From Flavobacterium sp. KS-LB2 (GTDB lineage Bacteria; Bacteroidota; Bacteroidia; Flavobacteriales; Flavobacteriaceae), in NCBI RefSeq assembly GCF_036895565.1, contig NZ_CP145904.1, positions 1,674,001 through 1,738,000 on the forward strand: a stretch of 64,000 nt of DNA. The letters run 5' to 3'. How positions within the stretch are numbered: position 1 is the first letter of the stretch; every line of letters starts with the position of its first letter. Below the pieces are notes generated by a model. That model saw nothing but the letters and a program-made list of their open reading frames with translations, was not told the DNA's origin and made no database searches. The position numbers were made by a program, and so were the translations under genes. This document shows positions 1 to 6,638 of this stretch, piece by piece.

Positions 1-631
1 TCAAACGCAAAACTCGGCCTTGTGGACCGTAAAAACCACCTGCAGTTGCGGTTATTCCTTTGTGCATTTTGTCGCTTTCAATTATTTTTTCTAATTTTTC
101 GGAACAAGTAATCACATACGGTTTACCTTTTCGTAAATCCCAATTGGTGTGTTTCACAAAAGCATCTTCCATTTCCAGATTAGAAACTTCGTCAATTAAA
201 TAGGAGCGAAGCATGTTATCCAGTCCTAATCCAAATTTTGACATCACAAAGCTGTCTACTGGAATATCCGCTTGCAAAGAACCCGAAGTTCCTATACGAA
301 TTATGTTTAATGACGTTAAATTTTCTTTTGGCTGACGGGTTTTCAAATCAATATTAACCAAAGCGTCCAGTTCGTTGATGACGATATCAATATTATCAGG
401 ACCAATTCCTGTAGACATTACTGTAATTCGCTTGCCTTTAAAAATCCCGGTTTGGGTTTTGAATTCTCTTTTTTGTGTCGAAAATTCAATGCTGTCAAAA
501 AACTGTGTGATTTTTTCCACGCGATTTTGATCTCCTACAAAGATGATGTCGTGTGCAATATGTTCTGGTTTTAAATTCAAATGGTAAACGCTACCGTCTG
601 GATTTAATATTAATTCTGATGATTGTATCAT
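1..631 (-). CDS. Nucleoside phosphorylase (uridine phosphorylase-like), 3' end cut by window
   Basis: Minus-strand frame that opens with ATG at 631 and runs off the left edge, so about 210 residues are visible. Translated by hand, it begins MIQSSELILNPDGSVYHL and carries GDQNRV (33-38), STGIGPDN (73-80) and RIGTSGSL (112-119). These fit the phosphate- and ribose-binding segments of the PNP/UDP phosphorylase superfamily. The family cleaves nucleosides with phosphate to base and ribose-1-phosphate in purine/pyrimidine salvage, in the cytoplasm. Flavobacterial homologues are usually near 290 residues, so about a quarter is missing. The substrate base cannot be told from this part. Confidence 0.8.
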   Translation of the reverse strand, partial: MIQSSELILNPDGSVYHLNLKPEHIAHDIIFVGDQNRVEKITQFFDSIEFSTQKREFKTQTGIFKGKRITVMSTGIGPDNIDIVINELDALVNIDLKTRQPKENLTSLNIIRIGTSGSLQADIPVDSFVMSKFGLGLDNMLRSYLIDEVSNLEMEDAFVKHTNWDLRKGKPYVITCSEKLEKIIESDKMHKGITATAGGFYGPQGRVLRL

Positions 632-641
632 TATTTTTTTT

Positions 642-684
642 GTTTAAGGTTTAAGGTTTCAAGTTGCTCAACTGAATACTGAAC
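642..684. repeat. Intergenic short repeat (GTTTAAGG / ACTGAATACTG type)
   Basis: The gap between the phosphorylase and the SUI1 gene holds a tandem GTTTAAGG unit followed by TTTCAAGTTG and then ACTGAATACTGAAC. The GTTTAAGG unit recurs at 14134-14158 and the ACTGAATACTG unit recurs inverted at 40841-40853. The piece therefore looks like a composite of two dispersed intergenic motifs of this genome rather than a gene. Confidence 0.5.
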
Positions 685-689
685 ATTTT

Positions 690-1019
690 TTACCCTCCAA
701 CTCGTTTTACTTTAAATCCTTTTTCTTTTAAAATAGTCATTATTTTATCCCGATAATCCCCTTGAATAATGATGGAATCGTCTTTGAAAGTACCACCAAC
801 ACTCAATTTGGTTTTGATTTCTTTGGCTAAAATTTTAAAATCGGCGTCGCTTCCTTCGTATCCCTCAATTATAGTGGTCGCTTTTCCTTTTCGTTTTTCG
901 AATTTACAAATCATAGGTTCTTTTTGAACGTATAATTCGTGAGCCACTTCCTCAATTTGCTCTTCAGGCGATGGTTCGTGATCTGGAAAAAGGTTTTTTA
1001 ATTGGTCTTGTAAGTCCAT
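690..1019 (-). CDS. SUI1/eIF1-family (YciH-like) translation factor
   Basis: A 109-residue protein, usual for bacterial YciH-type proteins. The ATG at 1019 (MDLQDQLKNLF) is chosen over the longer frame to 1079, because the extra 20 residues are unlike the family and the acidic N-terminus then starts normally. The SUI1 core lies in residues 40-109: GKATTIIEGYEG, then KTKLSVGGTFKD and QGDYRDKI, the conserved Lys/Gly-Gly and Gln-Gly-Asp region. In other bacteria this family has been linked to start-site discrimination on the 30S subunit, but its role in Bacteroidota is poorly known. It reads in the same direction as the phosphorylase, 58 bases upstream of it. Confidence 0.85.
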   Translation of the reverse strand: MDLQDQLKNLFPDHEPSPEEQIEEVAHELYVQKEPMICKFEKRKGKATTIIEGYEGSDADFKILAKEIKTKLSVGGTFKDDSIIIQGDYRDKIMTILKEKGFKVKRVGG

Positions 1020-1123
1020 AACTTTATATATTTTGAACGCTGATAATGCTGAGTTAAATTGGTAAAAAACAAAAGACATTAAGCATAAACTTAATGTCTT
1101 TTAGTATTTGACGTAAATTAAGT

Positions 1124-2074
1124 TTACTTTTTAATAAGACCTAAATCTACTAAACGCTCGTACAAATAAGCTCCTGCAGTAATATCTTCGAATTTTTTTG
1201 GATGTTCTGCATCAATACAGTTTTCCAAACAATCCAATTTCATATCACTCACAGGATGCATAAAAAACGGAATAGAATAACGTGAAGTTCCCCATAATTC
1301 TCTTGGTGGGTTTACAACTTGATGAATCGTAGATTTCAATTTGTTATTCGTATGGCGTGATAACATATCACCCACATTGATAACTAATTCATCCGATTCA
1401 GCAATAGCATCAATCCATTCTCCGTTGTGATTTTGTACTTGCAATCCTTTTCCTTGCGCACCCATCAACAAAGTAATCAAGTTGATATCACCATGAGCAG
1501 CAGCACGAATTGCGTTTGCTGGTTCAGATGTGATTGGTGGGTAATGAATAGGTCTTAAGATTGAATTTCCGTCTTTAGCATATTGGTCAAAATAAAATTC
1601 ATCTAAACCAAGGTGTAAAGCCAAAGCTCTTAAAACATAGACTCCTGTTTTTTCCAGCATTTGGTACGCTTCTTTACCTACAACATTAAAACGGGGAAGT
1701 TCTTTAACTTCAACATTTTTTGGGTACTCTGAAGCATATTTTGAATCTTCAGACACATATTGTCCAAAGTGCCAAAATTCCTTCAAATCGCCTTCTTTTC
1801 TGCCTTTGGCATGCTCTGTCCCGAAAGAAACATAGCCTCTTTGTCCGCCAATGCCAGGAATTTCATAACTGTGTTTTGTTTCTAAAGGTAAAGCGAAAAA
1901 ATTTCTGATTTCACCATACAATTCATCAACCAACTGGTCGTTTAAAAAATGCCCTTTGAGTGCTACGAAGCCAATATCTTCAAATGCACTTCCGATTTCA
2001 TTTACAAATTTTTGTTTACGTGCCGGGTCATCCGACAGGAAATCACGCAAGTCAACACTAGGAATGTTTTGCAT
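1124..2074 (-). CDS. 2-oxoglutarate/Fe(II)-dependent dioxygenase, isopenicillin N synthase family
   Basis: Protein of 316 residues with an N-terminal DIOX_N region (IPSVDLRDF at 4-12, FEDIGFVALKGH at 31-42). The C-terminal jelly-roll carries the iron triad His194-x-Asp196 (AAHGDINL) and His251 (STIHQVVNPP). Arg265-x-Ser267 (SRYSIPF) is the usual 2-oxoglutarate anchor. All metal and cosubstrate ligands look intact, so an active soluble oxygenase is expected. The substrate is unknown; flavobacteria commonly carry one such gene as a stand-alone unit. It is divergent from the E1 dehydrogenase gene, and the shared upstream region contains a long inverted repeat (2172-2217). Confidence 0.88.
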   Translation of the reverse strand: MQNIPSVDLRDFLSDDPARKQKFVNEIGSAFEDIGFVALKGHFLNDQLVDELYGEIRNFFALPLETKHSYEIPGIGGQRGYVSFGTEHAKGRKEGDLKEFWHFGQYVSEDSKYASEYPKNVEVKELPRFNVVGKEAYQMLEKTGVYVLRALALHLGLDEFYFDQYAKDGNSILRPIHYPPITSEPANAIRAAAHGDINLITLLMGAQGKGLQVQNHNGEWIDAIAESDELVINVGDMLSRHTNNKLKSTIHQVVNPPRELWGTSRYSIPFFMHPVSDMKLDCLENCIDAEHPKKFEDITAGAYLYERLVDLGLIKK

Positions 2075-2171
2075 ACTTTTAAATATTTTTTAATAACTTG
2101 AAGGTTAAAAACCTTGCAGATACAAATGTAAAGAATAATTTTATATTTGAATTTTAAAACTTATAAACAAT

Positions 2172-2217
2172 ATAAAAAAATATAACAAAATAACACTAAA
2201 CTGTTATATTTTTTTAT
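2172..2217. promoter_or_regulatory. Perfect 16-bp inverted repeat in divergent promoter region
   Basis: Arms at 2172-2187 and 2202-2217 are exact reverse complements (left arm ATAAAAAAATATAACA) with a 14-base spacer. The right arm runs into the -7-like box at 2215-2222. The position, between two divergent genes and on top of one promoter, is typical of a repressor or activator operator. A terminator is less likely, as no gene reads into it from either side. No regulator is assigned. Confidence 0.45.
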
Positions 2218-2222
2218 CTTTG
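2215..2222 (+). promoter_or_regulatory. -7 box (TATCTTTG) of the E1 dehydrogenase gene
   Basis: TATCTTTG fits TAnnTTTG, the -7 consensus of Bacteroidota sigma-ABfrA, and lies 23 bases before the ATG at 2246. No good TTG -33 element is seen 17-23 bases upstream, so activation by a factor bound to the adjacent inverted repeat is possible. Confidence 0.5.
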
Positions 2223-2245
2223 AACCATACAATAAAACCGAAAAA

Positions 2246-4222
2246 ATGACTTTCGATAGAAAAAATCTCACTGATAATCAATTATTAGATTTATACAAAA
2301 AGCTTTTGAAGCCCCGACTCATTGAAGAGAAAATGCTCAAGTTGATTCGCCAAGGCAAAGTATCCAAATGGTTTTCTGGAATTGGTCAAGAGGCTATTTC
2401 TGTGGGTGTCACAGCAGTTTTAGATTCAGATGAGTACATTTTACCAATGCACAGAAATCTTGGTGTTTTCACCGGAAGGGATATTCCGTTATACCGCCTT
2501 TTTTCGCAATGGCAAGGCAAAGCCAATGGTTTTACCAAAGGGCGTGATCGCAGTTTTCACTTTGGAACACAACAATACAAGATTATAGGAATGATTTCAC
2601 ATTTAGGTCCGCAATTAGGCGTTGCTGACGGAATCGCATTGGCAAATAAACTCAAGAAAAACGGAAAAGTAACCGCAGTTTTTACTGGTGAAGGAGCAAC
2701 AAGTGAAGGTGATTTTCATGAAGCATTGAATATTGCTTCGGTTTGGGAATTGCCGGTGATGTTTGTCATAGAAAATAATGGTTATGGATTGTCAACTCCT
2801 ACAAACGAGCAATACCGTTGCGAAAACCTTGCTGATAAAGGGAAAGGCTACGGAATGGAAAGTCATATTGTTGATGGAAATAATATACTGGAAGTGTTTA
2901 ATTTGTTATCTGAATTGAAGGCTTCGATGATAGAAAATCCACGTCCGATTTTATTAGAATTCAAAACCTTCAGAATGCGCGGACATGAAGAGGCGAGTGG
3001 GACTAAATACGTTCCGCAAGAGTTGATGGATATGTGGGCGATTAAAGATCCAGTAGAAAATTATAGAAAGTATTTGACAGAAAACGGAGTTCTTACCGAT
3101 GATTATGATACTGCATTACATATTGAAATAAAGAAAGAAATTGAAGAACATTTGGCTGTTGCCAATGCCGAACCGGAAATTGAAGCTACGTTAAGTGAAG
3201 AACTAAATGATGTGTACAAACCGTTTGTATTTGAACAAGTTAATCCATCAGAAGAAAAAGAAAATATTCGTTTTATAGATGCAATTTCCAGTAGTTTGAG
3301 ACAATCGATGGAACGTCATGAAAACTCGGTAATCATGGGACAAGATATCGCTGAATATGGTGGTGCTTTCAAAATTACAGATGGTTTTGTAGCGCAGTTT
3401 GGTAAAGAGCGCGTCATCAATACACCCATTTGTGAAAGTGCAGTAGTTTCGGCAGGAATGGGATTGTCGATTAATGGATACAAAGCGATTGTGGAAATGC
3501 AGTTCGCTGATTTTGTTTCCACAGGATTTAATCCAATTGTCAATTTATTAGCCAAATCACATTACCGTTGGTTAGAAAAAGCTGATGTTGTAGTTAGAAT
3601 GCCTTGCGGCGGAGGAACACAAGCGGGGCCTTTTCACTCGCAAACCAATGAAGCTTGGTTTACTAAAACTCCGGGATTAAAAGTTGTTTATCCAGCATTT
3701 CCTTATGATGCGAAAGGATTGTTGAATACTTCTATAAACGACCCGAATCCAGTTTTATTCTTTGAACACAAACAATTGTACCGAAGTGTGTACCAAGATG
3801 TCCCAAATGACTATTATACAATTCCATTAGGAAAAGCATCTTTTTTGAAAGAAGGAAATCAAGTTACGATTATTTCGTTTGGAGCAGCCGTGCATTGGGC
3901 TTTGGAAACTTTAGCAAAAAACCCTCAAATTTCTGCTGATTTACTAGATTTGAGAACTTTACAACCTTTAGATACCGAATCTATTTTTGCATCAGTAAAG
4001 AGAACGGGAAGAGTGATTATTTATCAGGAAGACAGTATGTTTGGTGGTATTGCCAGTGATATATCGGCAATGATTATGGAAAATTGTTTCAAATACCTTG
4101 ATGCACCCGTAAAACGGGTGGCAAGTTTAGATACACCGATTCCGTTTACAAAAGCATTAGAAGATCAATATTTGCCAAAAGGTCAATTCGAAAGTGATCT
4201 GAAGGAACTCTTGGCGTACTAA
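2246..4222 (+). CDS. Fused 2-oxoacid dehydrogenase E1 alpha-beta subunit (branched-chain/2-oxoisovalerate type)
   Basis: A 658-residue protein that joins the two E1 subunits of a thiamine-diphosphate 2-oxoacid dehydrogenase. Residues 1-320 are alpha-like, with the ThDP/Mg signature [13 protein letters not shown] at 148-160 and the NN pair at 177-178. Residues from about 340 are beta-like ([20 protein letters not shown], then the FPYDAKGLL and [10 protein letters not shown] regions). E1 decarboxylates the 2-oxoacid and passes the acyl group to lipoyl-E2. No E2 or E3 gene is adjacent, so those must lie elsewhere. The fusion is common in Bacteroidota, where it is usually annotated as branched-chain E1. 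The exact 2-oxoacid is inferred, not shown. Confidence 0.9.
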   Translation: MTFDRKNLTDNQLLDLYKKLLKPRLIEEKMLKLIRQGKVSKWFSGIGQEAISVGVTAVLDSDEYILPMHRNLGVFTGRDIPLYRLFSQWQGKANGFTKGRDRSFHFGTQQYKIIGMISHLGPQLGVADGIALANKLKKNGKVTAVFTGEGATSEGDFHEALNIASVWELPVMFVIENNGYGLSTPTNEQYRCENLADKGKGYGMESHIVDGNNILEVFNLLSELKASMIENPRPILLEFKTFRMRGHEEASGTKYVPQELMDMWAIKDPVENYRKYLTENGVLTDDYDTALHIEIKKEIEEHLAVANAEPEIEATLSEELNDVYKPFVFEQVNPSEEKENIRFIDAISSSLRQSMERHENSVIMGQDIAEYGGAFKITDGFVAQFGKERVINTPICESAVVSAGMGLSINGYKAIVEMQFADFVSTGFNPIVNLLAKSHYRWLEKADVVVRMPCGGGTQAGPFHSQTNEAWFTKTPGLKVVYPAFPYDAKGLLNTSINDPNPVLFFEHKQLYRSVYQDVPNDYYTIPLGKASFLKEGNQVTIISFGAAVHWALETLAKNPQISADLLDLRTLQPLDTESIFASVKRTGRVIIYQEDSMFGGIASDISAMIMENCFKYLDAPVKRVASLDTPIPFTKALEDQYLPKGQFESDLKELLAY

Positions 4223-4235
4223 TAGTTAAATTATA

Positions 4236-4277
4236 ATTAGGTTATTTTTAGTGTTTTAATTCTAAAAATAACCTAAT
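4236..4277. terminator. 16-bp perfect hairpin between E1 gene and micro-ORF
   Basis: Arms 4236-4251 (ATTAGGTTATTTTTAG) and 4262-4277 pair perfectly around a 10-base loop. The hairpin lies 14 bases after the E1 stop. Its right arm encodes the last residues and stop of the minus-strand micro-ORF. Read on the minus strand it is followed by a T-rich run, so it probably ends both convergent transcripts. Confidence 0.6.
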
Positions 4278-4378
4278 AGCCAATAGATTATTATGAAAAT
4301 AATAATTGTTCCAAAACAGCCACCACCTAATTTTTTGGCACCGTAACCTGCAAGTATTGTTTTAAAAAATCCATTCAT
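4262..4378 (-). CDS. Small single-span membrane protein (38 aa)
   Basis: Minus-strand frame from ATG at 4378 to a stop at 4262-4264, encoding 38 residues: MNGFFKTILAGYGAKKLGG, then GCFGTIIIFIIIYWLLGYF. It has an amphipathic, positively charged N-terminal half, a GGGC turn and one strongly hydrophobic helix ending at the C-terminus. This organisation resembles small conserved membrane proteins of Flavobacteriia, recalled from memory and not checked. It fills an otherwise empty 213-base gap. The function is unknown. A chance frame is possible, but a random 38-codon stretch would rarely give so clean a Gly-rich motif plus transmembrane segment. Confidence 0.6.
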   Translation of the reverse strand: MNGFFKTILAGYGAKKLGGGCFGTIIIFIIIYWLLGYF

Positions 4379-4435
4379 AATTTTAAATTTTTAAGTATCC
4401 TTTAAAAGTAATGAATATTTTTTAGACGGAGTGTT

Positions 4436-5329
4436 TTAGTTTAATTCTAAAAATATTTTCTTAATCAATTCAATTTCTTCTTGATACATTGTTTTTTTTC
4501 TAGTGGCAAAATAGAGTGTGTTTTTTAATGGTGTTTTCCCTTCCCAAATCATTTTAATCGAACCATTATCAATTTCTTTACGGCATAAAAAATCAGGAAC
4601 AACAGCTAATCCCTTGCCACTGCTCAAACAACGTACAATAGAATTTAGATTTGGAACTATATAATTTGGTCTGAAATCAGGATGTTTATTGAAATTTAAT
4701 TGCCAAAAACGGCGTAAATGTTCCATGTCTCCGGTAGTTCCATACCATTTTTGTTGTTTTAGCCAAAGTTCGATTTCCTCTAAATTTTCATTTTTTGCTG
4801 CCGAATTGAATCCCAAATCATCAATTTCGCTACCACCAACAAGTACAATAGTTTCTGATGAAAATGCTTGATATTCGATGGCGTTTTTAATTACCATTTG
4901 TGGCGTGATGATTAAATCAAGAATCCCTTTTTCTAAACTTTCTACCATTTCAGGATATTCTCCAAATTGAATGATAACATTAAATGGCAAGGTTGAAATA
5001 TACTGTTCCAGTGTAATTTGGAATGTTTCAAAACACATTCCCACGCTTATTGTTGGCGTATTTTTTTCGGTGCTTCTTTGAAAATTTTTCTCGGCTTCTT
5101 CCAATTTAGTTAATGCTTCAATGATAAAATTGTAGAGCACTTTTCCTTTTTCGGTGGGAACCATTTTTCGACCGGTTCGGTCAAATAATTTATAGCCCAC
5201 ATAATTTTCCAAGGAGCTCAAATGCAGACTCACACCAGGTTGAGAAATAAATAATTCTTCCGCAGCACTTGTTAAAGTTCCTGTTTTGTAAACCGCTTTA
5301 AAAGTGCGATACCATTCTAAATTTATCAT
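4436..5329 (-). CDS. LysR-family transcriptional regulator
   Basis: A 297-residue protein, the standard LysR length. The N-terminal winged helix-turn-helix spans residues 1-62 (TLTSAAEELFISQPGVSLHL, then LFDRTGRKMVPTEKG), followed by a linker helix and a periplasmic-binding-protein-like effector domain from about residue 90. It is transcribed divergently from the mdaB-like gene, the usual arrangement in which a LysR protein controls its neighbour. Its own start lies directly next to a 16-bp palindrome and a TACCTTTG box, which suggests autoregulation. The effector is unknown; a quinone or redox signal would suit the neighbours. Confidence 0.9.
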   Translation of the reverse strand: MINLEWYRTFKAVYKTGTLTSAAEELFISQPGVSLHLSSLENYVGYKLFDRTGRKMVPTEKGKVLYNFIIEALTKLEEAEKNFQRSTEKNTPTISVGMCFETFQITLEQYISTLPFNVIIQFGEYPEMVESLEKGILDLIITPQMVIKNAIEYQAFSSETIVLVGGSEIDDLGFNSAAKNENLEEIELWLKQQKWYGTTGDMEHLRRFWQLNFNKHPDFRPNYIVPNLNSIVRCLSSGKGLAVVPDFLCRKEIDNGSIKMIWEGKTPLKNTLYFATRKKTMYQEEIELIKKIFLELN

Positions 5330-5332
5330 AAC

Positions 5333-5348
5333 TATTATAATTATAATA
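5333..5348. promoter_or_regulatory. 16-bp perfect palindrome, candidate LysR operator
   Basis: TATTATAATTATAATA reads the same on both strands and lies 3 bases upstream of the LysR start codon. It sits just downstream of the minus-strand -7-like box CAAAGGTA (5349-5356, TACCTTTG on the minus strand), at the expected start of transcription. LysR proteins bind AT-rich T-N11-A dyads, and an autoregulatory site here would fit. AT-rich palindromes also arise by chance in this genome. Confidence 0.4.
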
Positions 5349-5392
5349 CAAAGGTATGAATTAAGTTATTTTAATAATAGACTTTCTCGTTC

Positions 5393-5400
5393 TAACTTTG
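5393..5400 (+). promoter_or_regulatory. -7 box (TAACTTTG) of the mdaB-like operon
   Basis: TAACTTTG matches TAnnTTTG and lies 25 bases before the ATG at 5426. No TTG -33 element is visible at the right distance. That fits a promoter needing an activator such as the divergent LysR protein. Confidence 0.45.
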
Positions 5401-5425
5401 CAGCATCAAATTAAAAATACTAATC

Positions 5426-6019
5426 ATGAGAAAAATATTTATAATTAATGGCGGACAAAAGTTTGGCCATTCCGGAGGACGATTTAACGAAACTATTTCG
5501 AATGAAACCTTGAATTTTTTTAAAAGCAATAGCGATTTCGAAGTGAAAACTACCAATATTAATGACGATTACAATCCTATTACTGAAGTAGAAAAATTTG
5601 TTTGGGCTGATGTAATCATCTACCACACGCCAATATGGTGGTTTCAATTGCCTCACGGCTTTAAAAAATACATTGATGTCGTTTTCACCGAAGGTCACGC
5701 CAAGGGGATTTACAAAAGTGACGGTCGATCTGCTGAAAATCCAACGATTAATTATGGAACAGGAGGAATGCTTCATGGTAAAAAATATATGTTGACCACT
5801 TCTTGGAATGCACCAAAAGAAGCTTTTACTTTACCAGGAGAATTTTTCAATGAGCACAGCGTAGATGAAGGACCGTTATTTGGCTTTCACAGAATGAATG
5901 CTTTTACAGGAATGAAACCACTGCAAAGTATTCACTTTCATGATATTGAAAAAAATGCAAATGTTGAAAATGATCTTAAAGTCTATCAAAACCATTTAAC
6001 ACAACTATTTTTAAATTAA
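5426..6019 (+). CDS. mdaB: MdaB-like NAD(P)H:quinone oxidoreductase (flavodoxin fold)
   Basis: A 197-residue protein that closely follows the E. coli MdaB pattern: IFIINGGQKFGHSGG at the FMN/FAD phosphate loop (residues 4-18), then WADVIIYHTPIWWFQLPHGF, KKYIDVVFTEGHAKGIYKSD, GTGGMLHGKKYMLTTSWNAP and FHRMNAFTGMKPL. The family reduces quinones by two electrons with NAD(P)H and so limits redox cycling in the cytoplasm. The downstream gene encodes an ABM-domain protein, as ygiN follows mdaB in E. coli. The spacing is two bases, so they are surely cotranscribed. The family call is firm. The true substrate is inferred. Confidence 0.88.
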   Translation: MRKIFIINGGQKFGHSGGRFNETISNETLNFFKSNSDFEVKTTNINDDYNPITEVEKFVWADVIIYHTPIWWFQLPHGFKKYIDVVFTEGHAKGIYKSDGRSAENPTINYGTGGMLHGKKYMLTTSWNAPKEAFTLPGEFFNEHSVDEGPLFGFHRMNAFTGMKPLQSIHFHDIEKNANVENDLKVYQNHLTQLFLN

Positions 6020-6021
6020 TT

Positions 6022-6312
6022 ATGGCCATAAATCTAACTGTTATCCTAAAAAGCAAACCGGAAAGTAGTGCAATATTAAAATCACTACTGCTGGATTTGG
6101 TTCAAAATTCGACTAAAGAAGCTGCTTGCTTGCAATATGATTTGCATCAAAGTGAGGAGGATTCAAACATTTTTATTTTTCACGAAGTTTGGGAAAATGA
6201 AGCGGGATTACAATTTCACAATAAGCAATTGCACCTTATTTCTTTTTTCGAAAATTCGAGATCCTTATTGTATGAGGCACCTATTGTTTATAGAACTTAT
6301 AAATTAGCCTAA
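6022..6312 (+). CDS. ABM-domain quinol monooxygenase-like protein (YgiN type)
   Basis: A 96-residue antibiotic-biosynthesis-monooxygenase fold protein with a beta-alpha-beta start (INLTVILKSKPESSAILKSL). The conserved middle reads ACLQYDLHQSEEDSNIFIFH, followed by EVWENEAGLQFHN, the usual E-x-W / H pattern of the family, which works as a dimer without cofactor. E. coli YgiN, encoded next to mdaB, oxidises menadiol, and the two are proposed to run a quinone cycle. The same gene pair here, two bases apart, supports the same partnership. Other ABM proteins have different or unknown roles, so the substrate is inferred from context. Confidence 0.8.
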   Translation: MAINLTVILKSKPESSAILKSLLLDLVQNSTKEAACLQYDLHQSEEDSNIFIFHEVWENEAGLQFHNKQLHLISFFENSRSLLYEAPIVYRTYKLA

Positions 6313-6315
6313 AAA

Positions 6316-6347
6316 TTTGGGTACATTATTGCTATATTTTATTTTTG
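6316..6347 (+). promoter_or_regulatory. Promoter of the 74-aa unknown gene
   Basis: TTTG at 6316-6319 and TATTTTTG at 6340-6347 are separated by 20 bases and match the Bacteroidota -33/-7 consensus. This places a start site about 15-20 bases before the ATG at 6369. It shows that the small gene is not simply the tail of the mdaB operon. Confidence 0.6.
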
Positions 6348-6368
6348 AAAAAAAATGACAGCAATATA

Positions 6369-6593
6369 ATGAAGCCGCTTAACGAAAAACTTTTGGTAAA
6401 AGATGCCACGATAAACAAGGTGCAATTTGATAAAGAATGGTTTTACAAATTAGATGATATGGCTTTTTATCTGAAAGAAGATTTATCAGAGGTTGAATTT
6501 GTTTATTTACCAATGATAATTGACGATGAAAAAGAATTTGTAAAATGCAGCACTTTTGAAGATATTATAAGAGGTAGAAAGGAATATGAGTGA
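6369..6593 (+). CDS. Small conserved-looking protein of unknown function (74 aa)
   Basis: Not recognised. The start is taken as the ATG at 6369; an earlier TTG at 6345 lies inside the promoter's -7 box and cannot be the start. The protein is acidic and aromatic-rich, with KEWFYKLDDMAFYLKEDLSE in its centre and CSTFEDIIRGRKEYE at the end, and has no signal peptide or membrane segment. A four-codon frame (ATGACAGCAATATAA at 6355-6369) overlaps the start by TAATG, which could couple translation. It has its own promoter and a strong terminator, so it is a single-gene unit. A distant link to BRO-N-like small proteins is possible but not supported by motifs seen here. Confidence 0.6.
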   Translation: MKPLNEKLLVKDATINKVQFDKEWFYKLDDMAFYLKEDLSEVEFVYLPMIIDDEKEFVKCSTFEDIIRGRKEYE

Positions 6594-6595
6594 GT

Positions 6596-6624
6596 AAAAA
6601 GGAGGCAATAAACGCCTCCTTTTT
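6596..6624. terminator. Bidirectional intrinsic terminator
   Basis: Stem GGAGGC (6601-6606) pairs with GCCTCC (6614-6619) over a 7-base loop, with AAAAA before and TTTTT after. It lies between two convergent genes and can end transcripts from both sides. Confidence 0.85.
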
Positions 6625-6638
6625 GTTATTATAATCTC

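Noticed and set aside
5420..5776. 118-residue minus-strand frame opposite the mdaB-like gene
   Set aside because: It lies wholly antisense to a well-supported gene, has no family features, and arises from the codon pattern of the real gene.
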